A stretch of DNA of 31,545 nucleotides, from assembly GCA_002363635.1 (NCBI GenBank), contig DEWM01000046.1, forward strand, positions 1 to 31,545, given 5' to 3'. The stretch comes from Caryophanales bacterium UBA3210. GTDB taxonomy: Bacteria; Bacillota_I; Bacilli_A; RFN20; CAG-449. A program made the position numbers and the translations under genes. The notes beneath the pieces are model-generated. The model did no database searches. It saw only the letters and a list, made by a program, of their open reading frames with translations, and had not been told where the DNA came from. Below are positions 23,524 through 31,427 of the stretch, piece after piece. How positions within the stretch are numbered: position 1 is the first letter of the stretch; each line of letters begins with the position of its first letter.

Positions 23524-24789
23524 TTATTCTTCTTTTTCGTTTTCAAAACTTGAAATATAATCTTTATAATATGCATACATAGTACGAGCAATTTTAGCCT
23601 CTACTACATATCCTTTTTCATCTTCTTTATAAGAAGAAATCGCTTCTTCATTTTTTAATTTATAGAAGTCATCGCTTTTCTCATAAGGAATATTTAATGT
23701 TACTTCGTAATAATAGAATGATAATGCTTTATCAATTAAATCTAAGACTTGAGGTAAATATGTTTCATCATGTAAAGAAACAATCAATTCATCATCAAGA
23801 GGCATTGGAAGTAATTTACCTTTAAATTGGTCAACCTTGTTATAGATATAGACAATAGGTTTATCTTTCGCAATATCTGCGATAGTTTTATTTGTAATAT
23901 GAATCTGTTCTAAGAAGTTTTCATCAGAAATATCTGCAACTTCAACAATTAAATCTGCTTCTTTAATTTCTTCTAAAGTAGATCTAAAAGCTTTAATTAA
24001 AGATGTAGGTAAATTAGAAATAAAGCCAACAGTATCAGTAATTAAGAAAGGATAATGTTTATCTGTCTTAATGTATCTTGTTGTTGTAGATAAAGTTGCA
24101 AAGAGTCTATTTTCTTCTAAAATAGTATCTTTTTTAACATTATCTGTTAAACCAATTAATCTATTCATTAAAGTTGATTTACCAGCATTTGTATAACCAA
24201 CAATGGCCACAACTGGTAAATTCTTTTTTCTTTTATTTCTTAATTTTTCACGGTTAGAAACAATCTCTTCAAGTTCTTGTTCTTTACGATGAATCAAGGC
24301 TCTAATTTGAGATCTTCTAACATTAATCATCTTTTCTCCAGAGCCTCTATTTGTCGCGCCTCCTGCTCCTCCAGAAGTCATTTGATCATAATTTGCAGTA
24401 GATTCTACAAGTCTAGTTTGATTATATCTTAATGCGGCAATTTCAACTTGAAGCTTAGCTTCTTTAGTATTTGCACGCATTTCAAAAATCTTAATAATAA
24501 TCATTGATCTATCAAATACTTCAAGGCCAAAAGCATCAGATAAATTACGGATTTGTAAAGGTGATAAGTCATTATTAAAAACTACGATGTCAACATCGTA
24601 AGCTTTTGCATATTGAACACAGCTTGCTAAAAAGCCTTTACCAACATAAGCGACTTTATTTGGGTCTTTTAAATTAGTATAAGCAGTGTATGCAACTTCA
24701 ATTTCTAATGTATCAAGAAGATTTCTCATCTCCGCTAAAGAGGTGACGTATCCTTGATTAACTCTACAATCAATAAGTATCGCTTTCAT
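23524..24789 (-). CDS. hflX: Ribosome-associated GTPase HflX
   Basis: A 421-residue GTPase that splits or rescues stalled ribosomes under stress. The N-terminal HflX domain ends in the glycine-rich SGGAGGATNRGSGEK linker (139-153), followed by a coiled-coil segment. The G domain has GYTNAGKS (198-205), the DTVGF switch (252-256) with ISNLPTSLIKAFRSTLEE, and NKVD (317-320). The usual R-G-P-G-E in the linker is R-G-S-G-E. AAAGGAG lies upstream of the ATG. It is the last gene of the ezrA-nifS-nrnA-hflX group, separated from nrnA by a hairpin at 24809-24837. Confidence 0.95.
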   Translation of the reverse strand: MKAILIDCRVNQGYVTSLAEMRNLLDTLEIEVAYTAYTNLKDPNKVAYVGKGFLASCVQYAKAYDVDIVVFNNDLSPLQIRNLSDAFGLEVFDRSMIIIKIFEMRANTKEAKLQVEIAALRYNQTRLVESTANYDQMTSGGAGGATNRGSGEKMINVRRSQIRALIHRKEQELEEIVSNREKLRNKRKKNLPVVAIVGYTNAGKSTLMNRLIGLTDNVKKDTILEENRLFATLSTTTRYIKTDKHYPFLITDTVGFISNLPTSLIKAFRSTLEEIKEADLIVEVADISDENFLEQIHITNKTIADIAKDKPIVYIYNKVDQFKGKLLPMPLDDELIVSLHDETYLPQVLDLIDKALSFYYYEVTLNIPYEKSDDFYKLKNEEAISSYKEDEKGYVVEAKIARTMYAYYKDYISSFENEKEE

Positions 24790-24808
24790 ATAAACTCCTT
24801 TGATAGTA

Positions 24809-24837
24809 AATGCCCTAGAATATTATTCTAGAGCATT
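24809..24837 (-). other. Intercistronic hairpin without T-tract between nrnA and hflX
   Basis: A 13-bp stem (24825-24837 with 24809-24821, one G-U pair when read as minus-strand RNA) and a 3-nt loop. It is followed by TACTATC rather than a T-run, and the hflX ribosome binding site begins about 10 nt further on. It could stabilise the nrnA mRNA end or be a processing site; as a terminator it would be weak. Confidence 0.6.
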
Positions 24838-24851
24838 AAAATTTATATAAA

Positions 24852-25823
24852 TTATAATAAAGCTTCTAAATCAGAAATCATTTCAGGAAGTTCTTTTTCT
24901 AGATCATATAATGTTGCTCCAGAAGCTTGTTTATGACCTCCGCCATGATACTTATTAGCGATTACAGAAATATCTTTAGTATGTGATCTAATAGATACTC
25001 TATATTCACCTTTATCTTTTAATTCGGTAATACAGAACCAGATTTCCATACCCTTAATTGAACCAAGAGTACCTAAATGTTCTTTACCATTTTCAGAATT
25101 GACACCTAATTCATTTAAATCATTATCCATTAAGATATAGTAACCAATGCCTTTTGAAGAAAGTTTCATATTGTTTAAGACAAACTTTAAGAATGTCATA
25201 GATGTCATATCTTTTTCATACATTGGAACAAATAAACAATCAGCAGGGACTAGACCTGTATCAAGTAATCTACCTGCACATCTTAATGTATCTCCGTTTG
25301 CGCTGGAGAACATAAATCTACCTGTATCTCCAACAATAGCAGAATAGAAATATTTAGCAGCTAACTGTGAAATAGGTAATTTCTTATTGCCTCCACAATA
25401 ATCAACGAAATCCACAACAAGTTCAGCACATGAAGATAATTCATTGAAAACAATGTTGAGATTACCATATTGTTCAACACCTGGATGGTGATCAAATTTG
25501 ATAATGTAATCTGCTTTCTTTAATAATTCTCCCCTATCAATTCTTGCAGAATTACCTGTATCGCAAACAATAAGAAGGAATTTACCTTCAATTTCCATAT
25601 CTAATTCCATTTCTGGATATACTTTTGGAGTAAATGTTGAATGGTTATCGCCAAAATAATGAATTGTCTTTTGAGGGAATGATTCCTTTAACCATGTAAC
25701 TAAACCTAATTGGGTACCTAGTGCATCAAAATCAGGTCTTTGATGTCTTAGAACGACGATTGTGTCGTATTCCTTAATCTTTTTGAATGCTAATACATAT
25801 TCTTTTTTAAATTGTTTAAACAT
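24852..25823 (-). CDS. nrnA: DHH-family oligoribonuclease/pAp phosphatase NrnA
   Basis: A 323-residue DHH-DHHA1 phosphoesterase that degrades nanoRNAs and pAp (3'-phosphoadenosine 5'-phosphate). It shows R-H27-x-x-P-D31-x-D33-A-L-G near the N-terminus, VCDTGN, FDHHPG (the DHH motif), ANGDTLRCAGRLLDTGL, and GGGHKQASGATL in the DHHA1 domain. All metal-binding positions that can be judged are present. It lies 15 nt after nifS on the same strand, so co-transcription is likely. Confidence 0.93.
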   Translation of the reverse strand: MFKQFKKEYVLAFKKIKEYDTIVVLRHQRPDFDALGTQLGLVTWLKESFPQKTIHYFGDNHSTFTPKVYPEMELDMEIEGKFLLIVCDTGNSARIDRGELLKKADYIIKFDHHPGVEQYGNLNIVFNELSSCAELVVDFVDYCGGNKKLPISQLAAKYFYSAIVGDTGRFMFSSANGDTLRCAGRLLDTGLVPADCLFVPMYEKDMTSMTFLKFVLNNMKLSSKGIGYYILMDNDLNELGVNSENGKEHLGTLGSIKGMEIWFCITELKDKGEYRVSIRSHTKDISVIANKYHGGGHKQASGATLYDLEKELPEMISDLEALL

Positions 25824-25838
25824 CTTAGGGGTCCTTTC

Positions 25839-26960
25839 TTATTTAACGGTGTCTAAAATATTTGTTAGTTCTTTTACAAACTCAGTAAGTTCTTCTTTAG
25901 TATTTAAATGGCTAAGAGAAATTCTAATTGCATTTTGACAAGCAATTTCATCTTTTCCCATTGCCTTTAAAACGTGACTAAATGGAGTCTTTTTAGATGA
26001 GCAAGCAGACTTTGTAGAAACATAGATTTCTTTGTTAGACAAAGCTTCTTGAACAACTGATGCCTTCTTATTAACACCGAAGTTAATAATAAATGGAGAA
26101 GCATCTTCACTTGAGTTACAATAAACGCCTTTAACATTTTTCATTTGCTCTCTTAAATATTTATTTAAGAAGGCAACATATTCATAATGCTCTTTTTGCT
26201 TTTCAAATGCAATTCTTAATGCCTTTGCTAAGCTTAATTCATATGGAACATTATTAGTTCCACTTCTAAGGCCGAATTCTTGTCCTCCCCCTGAAGCAAG
26301 TGGTAATAAATCAACATTAGCTTTTTTAATTAATAAGCCTGAGCCTTTAAACCCATTAATCTTATGAGCGGATAATGATACTAAATCACATAATGAATAA
26401 TCTATATCAATCTTTCCAATTGCTTGAGTTGCATCTGTATGGAAGATAGCTTTCTTATATGACTTAACAATTTTACTAATAGTCGCAATATCATTAATTG
26501 CCCCTACTTCGTTATTTACAGACATAATAGAAACTAAGATTGTTTCTTCGTCCATAGCTTTCTTTAAAGCTTCAATATCAACTTTACCATCACTAAGTAA
26601 AGGTAAATAGGTAACTCTAAAGCCAAATTCTTTTTCAAGTTGTTCGAAAGCATTTAAAACTGAAGGATGTTCTCCTTGAGTAGTAATAATATGCTTTCCA
26701 CGATTTTGATACTTAAAAGCAGTACCTTTAATCGCTAAATTATTGGATTCCGTTGCTCCTGAAGTAAATAATACTTCATTTGGAGCAACTCTAAATAATG
26801 AAGCAATTTGTTCTCTAGCCTTTGTTTCAAATCTGCTAGCTTCAATTCCTACCTTATGAGCGGAAGAAGGATTTGCAAAATATTTCTTATTAAAGGCAAC
26901 GAAGCTATCAAGTACTTCATTACTTACAGGTGTAGTTGCAGCATAATCTAAATAAATCAT
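25839..26960 (-). CDS. Cysteine desulfurase (NifS/IscS family)
   Basis: A 373-residue PLP enzyme removing sulfur from cysteine for cofactor or tRNA thiolation. LDYAATTP (4-11), TSGATESNN, H98, D175 and the Schiff-base lysine K200 in SAHKINGFKGSG are present; the sulfur-accepting C320 lies in STKSACSSKK, a short flexible loop. The position next to ezrA matches Bacillus, where the nifZ desulfurase partners the tRNA thiolase ThiI; no thiI is in the window. It could supply sulfur to the TtcA-like protein at 7544-8497, which is inference. It begins 2 nt after ezrA. Confidence 0.92.
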   Translation of the reverse strand: MIYLDYAATTPVSNEVLDSFVAFNKKYFANPSSAHKVGIEASRFETKAREQIASLFRVAPNEVLFTSGATESNNLAIKGTAFKYQNRGKHIITTQGEHPSVLNAFEQLEKEFGFRVTYLPLLSDGKVDIEALKKAMDEETILVSIMSVNNEVGAINDIATISKIVKSYKKAIFHTDATQAIGKIDIDYSLCDLVSLSAHKINGFKGSGLLIKKANVDLLPLASGGGQEFGLRSGTNNVPYELSLAKALRIAFEKQKEHYEYVAFLNKYLREQMKNVKGVYCNSSEDASPFIINFGVNKKASVVQEALSNKEIYVSTKSACSSKKTPFSHVLKAMGKDEIACQNAIRISLSHLNTKEELTEFVKELTNILDTVK

Positions 26961-26962
26961 AA

Positions 26963-28672
26963 CTATTTAATTTCTTTAACCTCTGGTCTCATCTTTTTTA
27001 AGATTGTAACAGTCTGGTCACTAGTTCTTACAAAGTCACCTTCAAAGAAAGCAGTACCTGCTGAATTTAAGGCGAATTTGACATCTAAGAATGACTGACG
27101 GTATTGGTTAGCATAAACAATAGATTCTTCTGCTAACTTCTTTTGAGAAGCAGCATCATCGACATCTTTGAGTAAGCTTTCAATTAATTCTTTAGCGTAG
27201 CTTAAATCATCTAACGCTGTTTGGACATCAATAGGTTGAACCTTAATGATATCTCCAATTTCTTCAAGATAAGCATAACTTCTATCGAAGTTAGTCTTAA
27301 CTCTATCAGTGAATGAAGGAACATTCATTTCTCTAATTACGCTTTGAGCGTTCTTTAACTTAACGAAATATGTGCAGATTGAAGTATAGATAGTATTAGA
27401 ATCAGTCTTTAATGAATCTAAATAACTATTAAAATCAGAAATGATTTCGTTAATTCTCTTCATTTCATTTTGCATATCATCCATTCTCTTTACGATGAAA
27501 GTAAATGGTTGCTTAGTTGATGAATGAATAAATGTATCAAGGTCTCTTTTAATATGTGAGACATTGTCGATATCTTTTTCAAGTTCAACAACTTGATCAA
27601 GATATTTTTGTTTGATTAAGTAGACTTCTTTATATTTTGGAAGTTTTCTCTTAATCTTCATGAATTCTTTCTCAAGTCCGTATGTTTCATCATACATAAC
27701 TTCAGAATGAGCGTCGAAATATGTTTTAGCCTGGATTTCTTCATCAAATGATTTAAAGATAGAAATAATATCTTCATCAATTCCATCTAAATCTTGTTTG
27801 ACTCCATTAAAGTTGAAAGATAAAACTTTACGATAATCTTCTTGTAAGATTTCTTTATAAGATTCAAGTCTAGACATTACTTTTAAGTGATGTAATGGAT
27901 AGTTTTGTTCTTGTAAAGCATCAAATTTTTCTTTAACTTCTTCCATTTTGCTAGGAATAATTGAAGAAATTCTTACACATAATGAAGGGATTAAATCAAT
28001 CTGTGAATTTAATTGATCAAGAACTTGCTTAATAAGAGGAAGCTTTGCATCGCTTTCTTCATATCTAGCAGCAGAAGTTAATTCTTCACATTCTTTAAAT
28101 AATGCATCAATCTTATCAAAGACTTTTTCAAAAGAATTCTTCATGATGACAAGTTCTTCTTCATGACTTACATATTTTTCTTTGATATTTCTATAAAGTC
28201 TTTGTAATGTAACTTCTTGTTCGTGGAACTCTTCATCTTTTTTAAGTAAAGAATCTAATGTTGAATAAAGTTCATTAACTCTTCTTTCAAAATCTCCTAC
28301 TACTTGTTTAGTAGATGCAATGAGATTTGAAATTCCTTTATATTTCTTTTCTGCAATAGTTGATTTTAAGCCAGAGATTGCAACATACGCACTTCTATCA
28401 TTGCTAGTTAGAATATCCTGATATTGAGAAGAAAATGTTTCGTAATATTGAATATACTCAATATTTTGAGCGGAAATAGATTCAATTTTTCTAATTAACG
28501 CTTCACAATCTTCAACAAGCATTGAATGCTTATCAATATAACGATTTTCTAAATCTCTAGAAGCTTTTTTAATACGTGTTCTTCTAATGACATAGACGTA
28601 AAAGAAAATAAAGCCCGCAATTAAGACAACTGCTGCAACAGAAATTATCGCAATTAAAACATATAGTTCCAT
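26963..28672 (-). CDS. ezrA: Septation ring formation regulator EzrA
   Basis: A 569-residue cell-division protein that controls FtsZ ring placement. One N-terminal transmembrane helix (about 5-29) is followed by a basic stop-transfer segment (RRTRIKKASRDLENRYI) and then over 500 residues of charged helices without Pro/Gly-rich breaks, as in the spectrin-like repeats of EzrA. Length is near the family norm (~560-575). The N-out, C-in topology fits the family. A GGGAG site lies about 11 nt upstream, rather far. First gene of a four-gene minus-strand cluster. Stop codon TAG. Confidence 0.9.
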   Translation of the reverse strand: MELYVLIAIISVAAVVLIAGFIFFYVYVIRRTRIKKASRDLENRYIDKHSMLVEDCEALIRKIESISAQNIEYIQYYETFSSQYQDILTSNDRSAYVAISGLKSTIAEKKYKGISNLIASTKQVVGDFERRVNELYSTLDSLLKKDEEFHEQEVTLQRLYRNIKEKYVSHEEELVIMKNSFEKVFDKIDALFKECEELTSAARYEESDAKLPLIKQVLDQLNSQIDLIPSLCVRISSIIPSKMEEVKEKFDALQEQNYPLHHLKVMSRLESYKEILQEDYRKVLSFNFNGVKQDLDGIDEDIISIFKSFDEEIQAKTYFDAHSEVMYDETYGLEKEFMKIKRKLPKYKEVYLIKQKYLDQVVELEKDIDNVSHIKRDLDTFIHSSTKQPFTFIVKRMDDMQNEMKRINEIISDFNSYLDSLKTDSNTIYTSICTYFVKLKNAQSVIREMNVPSFTDRVKTNFDRSYAYLEEIGDIIKVQPIDVQTALDDLSYAKELIESLLKDVDDAASQKKLAEESIVYANQYRQSFLDVKFALNSAGTAFFEGDFVRTSDQTVTILKKMRPEVKEIK

Positions 28673-28784
28673 AATAATAAATTCTCCCTTGCTATATATC
28701 TTACAATAATTTCTTTTATTTTAAAAGAAAAGGAGCACTTATTTTGGTACATTTGTCTATCTACCCAAATCTTTTTACATAATT

Positions 28785-28790
28785 TATAAT
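28785..28790 (+). promoter_or_regulatory. -10 box of EEP-family gene
   Basis: Perfect TATAAT. It overlaps an in-frame upstream ATG (28789), which therefore cannot be the start. The predicted transcript begins around 28797, at the AGGAG ribosome binding site (28797-28801). No convincing -35 box is seen. Confidence 0.55.
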
Positions 28791-28809
28791 GAAATTAGGA
28801 GATAAAAAT

Positions 28810-30069
28810 ATGAAACTAGAAGAAAATAATAATATTAATCCTCAATTAGAAGAGAATAAACCTACTAAGAAAAGAAAAAAATTTAAAGAAAAATCTAAAG
28901 GTGCTAAAATTGCTATAGTCACCGGTATTTCTTTATCATCGATCCTTCTTTTAGCATTACTTGGTGTAGGAGGATACGTAGGTTATGTCTCTGCTCAGTT
29001 TTATAGAATTGAAGATAAACTAGATTTAACTAACGATATTATCAAAGGTACAGGCACTATCAAAAATGCCTCAAATATTGATAAAAACACTGAATTATCA
29101 ATTTTAACTTACAATGTCGGTTTTGGAGCGTATGACCACGACTATTCTTTCTTTATGGATGTCGGAACTATGAAAGACGGAACTGTCATTACTGGTAAAT
29201 ACGCTAAAGCTATAGATAAAGATCATGCGACAAAAAACACTGCAGGTTCAGTTAAGAAAATAAAAGAAGAAAATACTGATTTTGTCTTCCTTCAAGAAGT
29301 AGATAAAGAATCAGATAGATGTTATCATATCAATCAATATGATGAATTTAATAATGCCTTAACATCATATTCTTCAGTCTATGCTTCTAACTTCCATACA
29401 GCATATCTAGCTTATCCTTTTAATGACCCTATTGGTAAAACAGAAGCAGGTATAGTTACTTACTCTAAATATGGATTAACATCATCTTTAAGAAGATCAT
29501 ATCCTGTCGATTTATCATTCCCTACTAAGTTCTTTGATTTAGATAGATGTTTCTCAGTTTCTAGAATCACCTTATCAAGCGGAAAAAACCTAGTTCTTGC
29601 CAATTCTCATATGTCTGCATATGATGAAGGTGGCAAAATTAGAAGACAGCAATTAGAAATGTTAACTTCATTTATGAGTGAAGAATATGCTAAAGGAAAT
29701 TACGTAATTGTCGGAGGCGATTTTAACCACGATTTATGTTCTTCAGCAGACCAATTTGAATCAGATGAACTACATCCAGATTGGGTAGCGGAAATCTTAC
29801 CTACTGATATTCCTGAACACTTCTCTATAATTTCAGGAATGTATGGTCAAGACAATGTAACTAAAGTCCCTACATGTCGTGCCGCAGAAATGCCATATAC
29901 TAAAAAAACAAATTCTAAAGGAAAAGAATATTTATCTAACTACACAGTAGTTATCGATGGATTTATTTGTTCAGACAATATTACCGTAACAGATTATTAC
30001 AATATTGATTGGGATTTTGAATTTTCAGATCATAATCCTGCAAGAATGAACTTCACACTTAATATGTAA
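28810..30069 (+). CDS. Membrane-anchored endonuclease/exonuclease/phosphatase (EEP) family protein
   Basis: A 419-residue protein. A lysine-rich cytoplasmic N-terminus (1-32) is followed by one transmembrane helix (about 33-60) and an extracellular EEP domain with all signature segments: LTYNVGFG (N102), FVFLQEVD (metal-binding E), NSHMSAYD (catalytic H), GGDFNHDL (D, N) and the terminal SDHNP. EEP enzymes cleave phosphodiesters or phosphate esters (DNases, sphingomyelinase-like or inositol phosphatases); the substrate is unknown here. An external location suggests nucleic acid or lipid degradation. The start at 28810 is chosen over 28789 because AGGAG lies 8 nt upstream and the -10 box covers the earlier ATG. 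Confidence 0.88.
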   Translation: MKLEENNNINPQLEENKPTKKRKKFKEKSKGAKIAIVTGISLSSILLLALLGVGGYVGYVSAQFYRIEDKLDLTNDIIKGTGTIKNASNIDKNTELSILTYNVGFGAYDHDYSFFMDVGTMKDGTVITGKYAKAIDKDHATKNTAGSVKKIKEENTDFVFLQEVDKESDRCYHINQYDEFNNALTSYSSVYASNFHTAYLAYPFNDPIGKTEAGIVTYSKYGLTSSLRRSYPVDLSFPTKFFDLDRCFSVSRITLSSGKNLVLANSHMSAYDEGGKIRRQQLEMLTSFMSEEYAKGNYVIVGGDFNHDLCSSADQFESDELHPDWVAEILPTDIPEHFSIISGMYGQDNVTKVPTCRAAEMPYTKKTNSKGKEYLSNYTVVIDGFICSDNITVTDYYNIDWDFEFSDHNPARMNFTLNM

Positions 30070-30078
30070 TTTAGAATT

Positions 30079-30106
30079 AGGAAGATTTATCTTCCTTTTT
30101 CTTTTT
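30079..30106 (+). terminator. Terminator of EEP-family gene
   Basis: AGGAAGA/TCTTCCT (30079-30085, 30090-30096) with a 4-nt loop and a T-rich tail. Confidence 0.87.
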
Positions 30107-30160
30107 TATGTTGCAAATATTAAAAATACACAAAATATTTTTCTTTTGTGCAAATTACTA

Positions 30161-30190
30161 TTGACATAACTCCCCTATTTAAATTATTAT
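30161..30190 (+). promoter_or_regulatory. Promoter of rpsD
   Basis: Perfect TTGACA (30161-30166), 18 nt, TATTAT (30185-30190), start near 30197. A 7-bp inverted repeat CACAAAA/TTTTGTG (30129-30135, 30144-30150) lies directly upstream of the -35 box. Confidence 0.7.
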
Positions 30191-30199
30191 TTAAAAGCA

Positions 30200-30300
30200 T
30201 GTGCAATTAGCATATGAATATTAACCTGTCCGATGAGATGCGAAAATAGTAGTCGAGCTAATCTGACGAAGCACTTTCACCCGAGGTTAGGAATTCATAC
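30200..30300 (+). promoter_or_regulatory. Structured rpsD leader, candidate S4 autoregulatory RNA
   Basis: The leader is about 155 nt long and less AT-rich than other intergenic DNA. TTAACCT (30221-30227) pairs with AGGTTAG (30284-30290), and TGAAT/ATTCA (30215-30219, 30293-30297) extends it, enclosing about 56 nt with further G/C pairs. The segment ATCTGACGAAGCA (30261-30273) resembles the CTGACGGAGCA stretch of Bacilli 16S rRNA near the S4-binding five-way junction. S4 is known to repress its own rpsD mRNA in Bacillus, so molecular mimicry is plausible. It does not end in a terminator, so translational control is likelier. Confidence 0.6.
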
Positions 30301-30353
30301 TCTAAAAGCTTATTGATTCTAAATTAGAATTAAAAGAAAGGAGAAATCAATAC

Positions 30354-30953
30354 ATGTCAAGATACACAGGTCCATCATGGAAACAGTCTAGAAGATTAGG
30401 CTACTCAGTACTCGGTACTGAAAAAGAATTAGCTAAGAGACCTTATGGTCCAGGCCAGCACGGAAATGATAGAAAGAAAAAACCATCAGAATACGGCAAA
30501 CAGTTAATTGAAAAACAAAAATTAAGATTCACATACGGTGTTTCTGAAAAGCAATTCAGAAGATTCTTCATGCTTGCTAAAGCTCAGAAGGGTGTTGTTA
30601 CAGGTACAGCATTCATGCAGTTACTTGAATCAAGACTTGATAACGTCGTATTTAGACTCGGCTTTGCTACAACAAGAAGAGCAGCAAGACAATTAGTTAA
30701 CCACGGTCACGTTACAGTTAACGGCAAGAAAGTTAACATTGCTTCATTCTTAGTAAAACCAGGTTCAGTCATCGCAGTTAAAGGCTTAGCAGTTGTTAAA
30801 GCATCTTTAGAAGCAGCAACAATCGTTCCAGCATACGTAACAGTTGATAAAGAAAAACTCGAAGGTACATTCGTAAGATTACCAGAAAGATCTGAATTAA
30901 CAAAAGCAATTGACGAATCAGCAATCGTTGAATACTACAACAGAATGTTATAA
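30354..30953 (+). CDS. rpsD: 30S ribosomal protein S4
   Basis: A 199-residue primary 16S rRNA-binding protein that nucleates 30S assembly. The N-terminus is of the zinc-free type (no cysteines; [16 protein letters not shown]), followed by RPYGPGQHG and the S4 RNA-binding domain [34 protein letters not shown] region (about 90-150). Length is standard. AAAGGAG stands about 10 nt before the ATG. Codon use is of the highly expressed class. Rho-independent termination follows; there is a structured leader upstream. Confidence 0.97.
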   Translation: MSRYTGPSWKQSRRLGYSVLGTEKELAKRPYGPGQHGNDRKKKPSEYGKQLIEKQKLRFTYGVSEKQFRRFFMLAKAQKGVVTGTAFMQLLESRLDNVVFRLGFATTRRAARQLVNHGHVTVNGKKVNIASFLVKPGSVIAVKGLAVVKASLEAATIVPAYVTVDKEKLEGTFVRLPERSELTKAIDESAIVEYYNRML

Positions 30954-30981
30954 TTCTGAAGTATCAGAACAAAGCTATATA

Positions 30982-31009
30982 AGCATCTCAGTAATGAGGT
31001 GCTTTTTTT
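30982..31009 (+). terminator. Terminator of rpsD
   Basis: A 9-bp stem AGCATCTCA/TGAGGTGCT (30982-30990, 30995-31003; one T-G pair), GTAA loop and seven T residues. Confidence 0.92.
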
Positions 31010-31097
31010 GTACTCTCTATTCTCTATCAAAATATATAAAATAACCTAAATATAGGAATATTCATTATCAAATTATTAATTACAAAACTCTTTGCTG

Positions 31098-31196
31098 GTT
31101 GGAAAAGTGTATTTTTTACCCCTCTAAAAAGTTGGAAAAGTGTAAATTTTGCATAGTAAAAAAGTTGGAAAAGTAGACTTTTTAATCGATGATTAC
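31098..31196 (+). repeat. Three 33-bp tandem units with GTTGGAAAAGT heads
   Basis: GTTGGAAAAGT recurs at 31098, 31131 and 31164, exactly 33 bp (11 codons) apart and in one reading frame. In that frame the units read VGKVYFLPL-stop-K, VGKV-stop-ILHSKK and VGKVDFLIDDY; only the third is free of stops and leads into the DUF4143-like segment. The pattern looks like tandem duplication of the coding segment followed by decay. Confidence 0.75.
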
Positions 31197-31385
31197 GATT
31201 CATTAAATGTTCTCCCTTTAGAAATTAAATCCGGTAAAGATTTTAAACACTTTAGAGCACTACCAAAACTATTAACTAATGAAAATTATAAAATGAATAT
31301 TGGTTACGTTTTTAGTAATTCTAGAGAAATTAAAACAGAAAACAAGATAACTTATTATCCTATTTATTTCATTATGTTTATGTAA
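31098..31385 (+). pseudogene. Remnant of AAA ATPase/DUF4143 gene, C-terminal end only
   Basis: Codons from about 31146 to the TAA at 31383 encode a segment with VDFLIDDYDSLNVLPLEIKSG, then HFRALPKLL, IGYVFSNSREI and YYPIYFIMF. This matches the C-terminal nuclease-like DUF4143 region (V-D-F-L-I ... P-I-E-V-K-S) of the AAA_14/DUF4143 ATPase family. About 330 N-terminal residues with the P-loop are missing, two in-frame stops interrupt the repeat part, and no ribosome binding site precedes it. It is therefore a relic and not a functional 78-residue protein. The likely agent of decay is deletion at the 33-bp repeats. Confidence 0.75.
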
Positions 31386-31398
31386 TTAATTTATCTAC

Positions 31399-31427
31399 CC
31401 AAAAAGAAAAGCTCTCATTAGAGAGCT
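31399..31427 (-). terminator. Terminator of the right-edge minus-strand gene
   Basis: AGCTCTC/GAGAGCT (31410-31416, 31421-31427), TAAT loop, T-rich tail on the minus strand (complement of 31399-31409). It overlaps the TAG stop. Confidence 0.88.

Noticed and set aside
28789..28809. Longer N-terminus for the EEP-family protein
   Set aside because: The earlier ATG is part of the TATAAT -10 box, and AGGAG lies between the two ATGs.
31149..31385. Functional 78-residue protein starting at TTG
   Set aside because: No ribosome binding site, stops just upstream in the same frame, and the homology covers only the tail of a much larger ATPase family.
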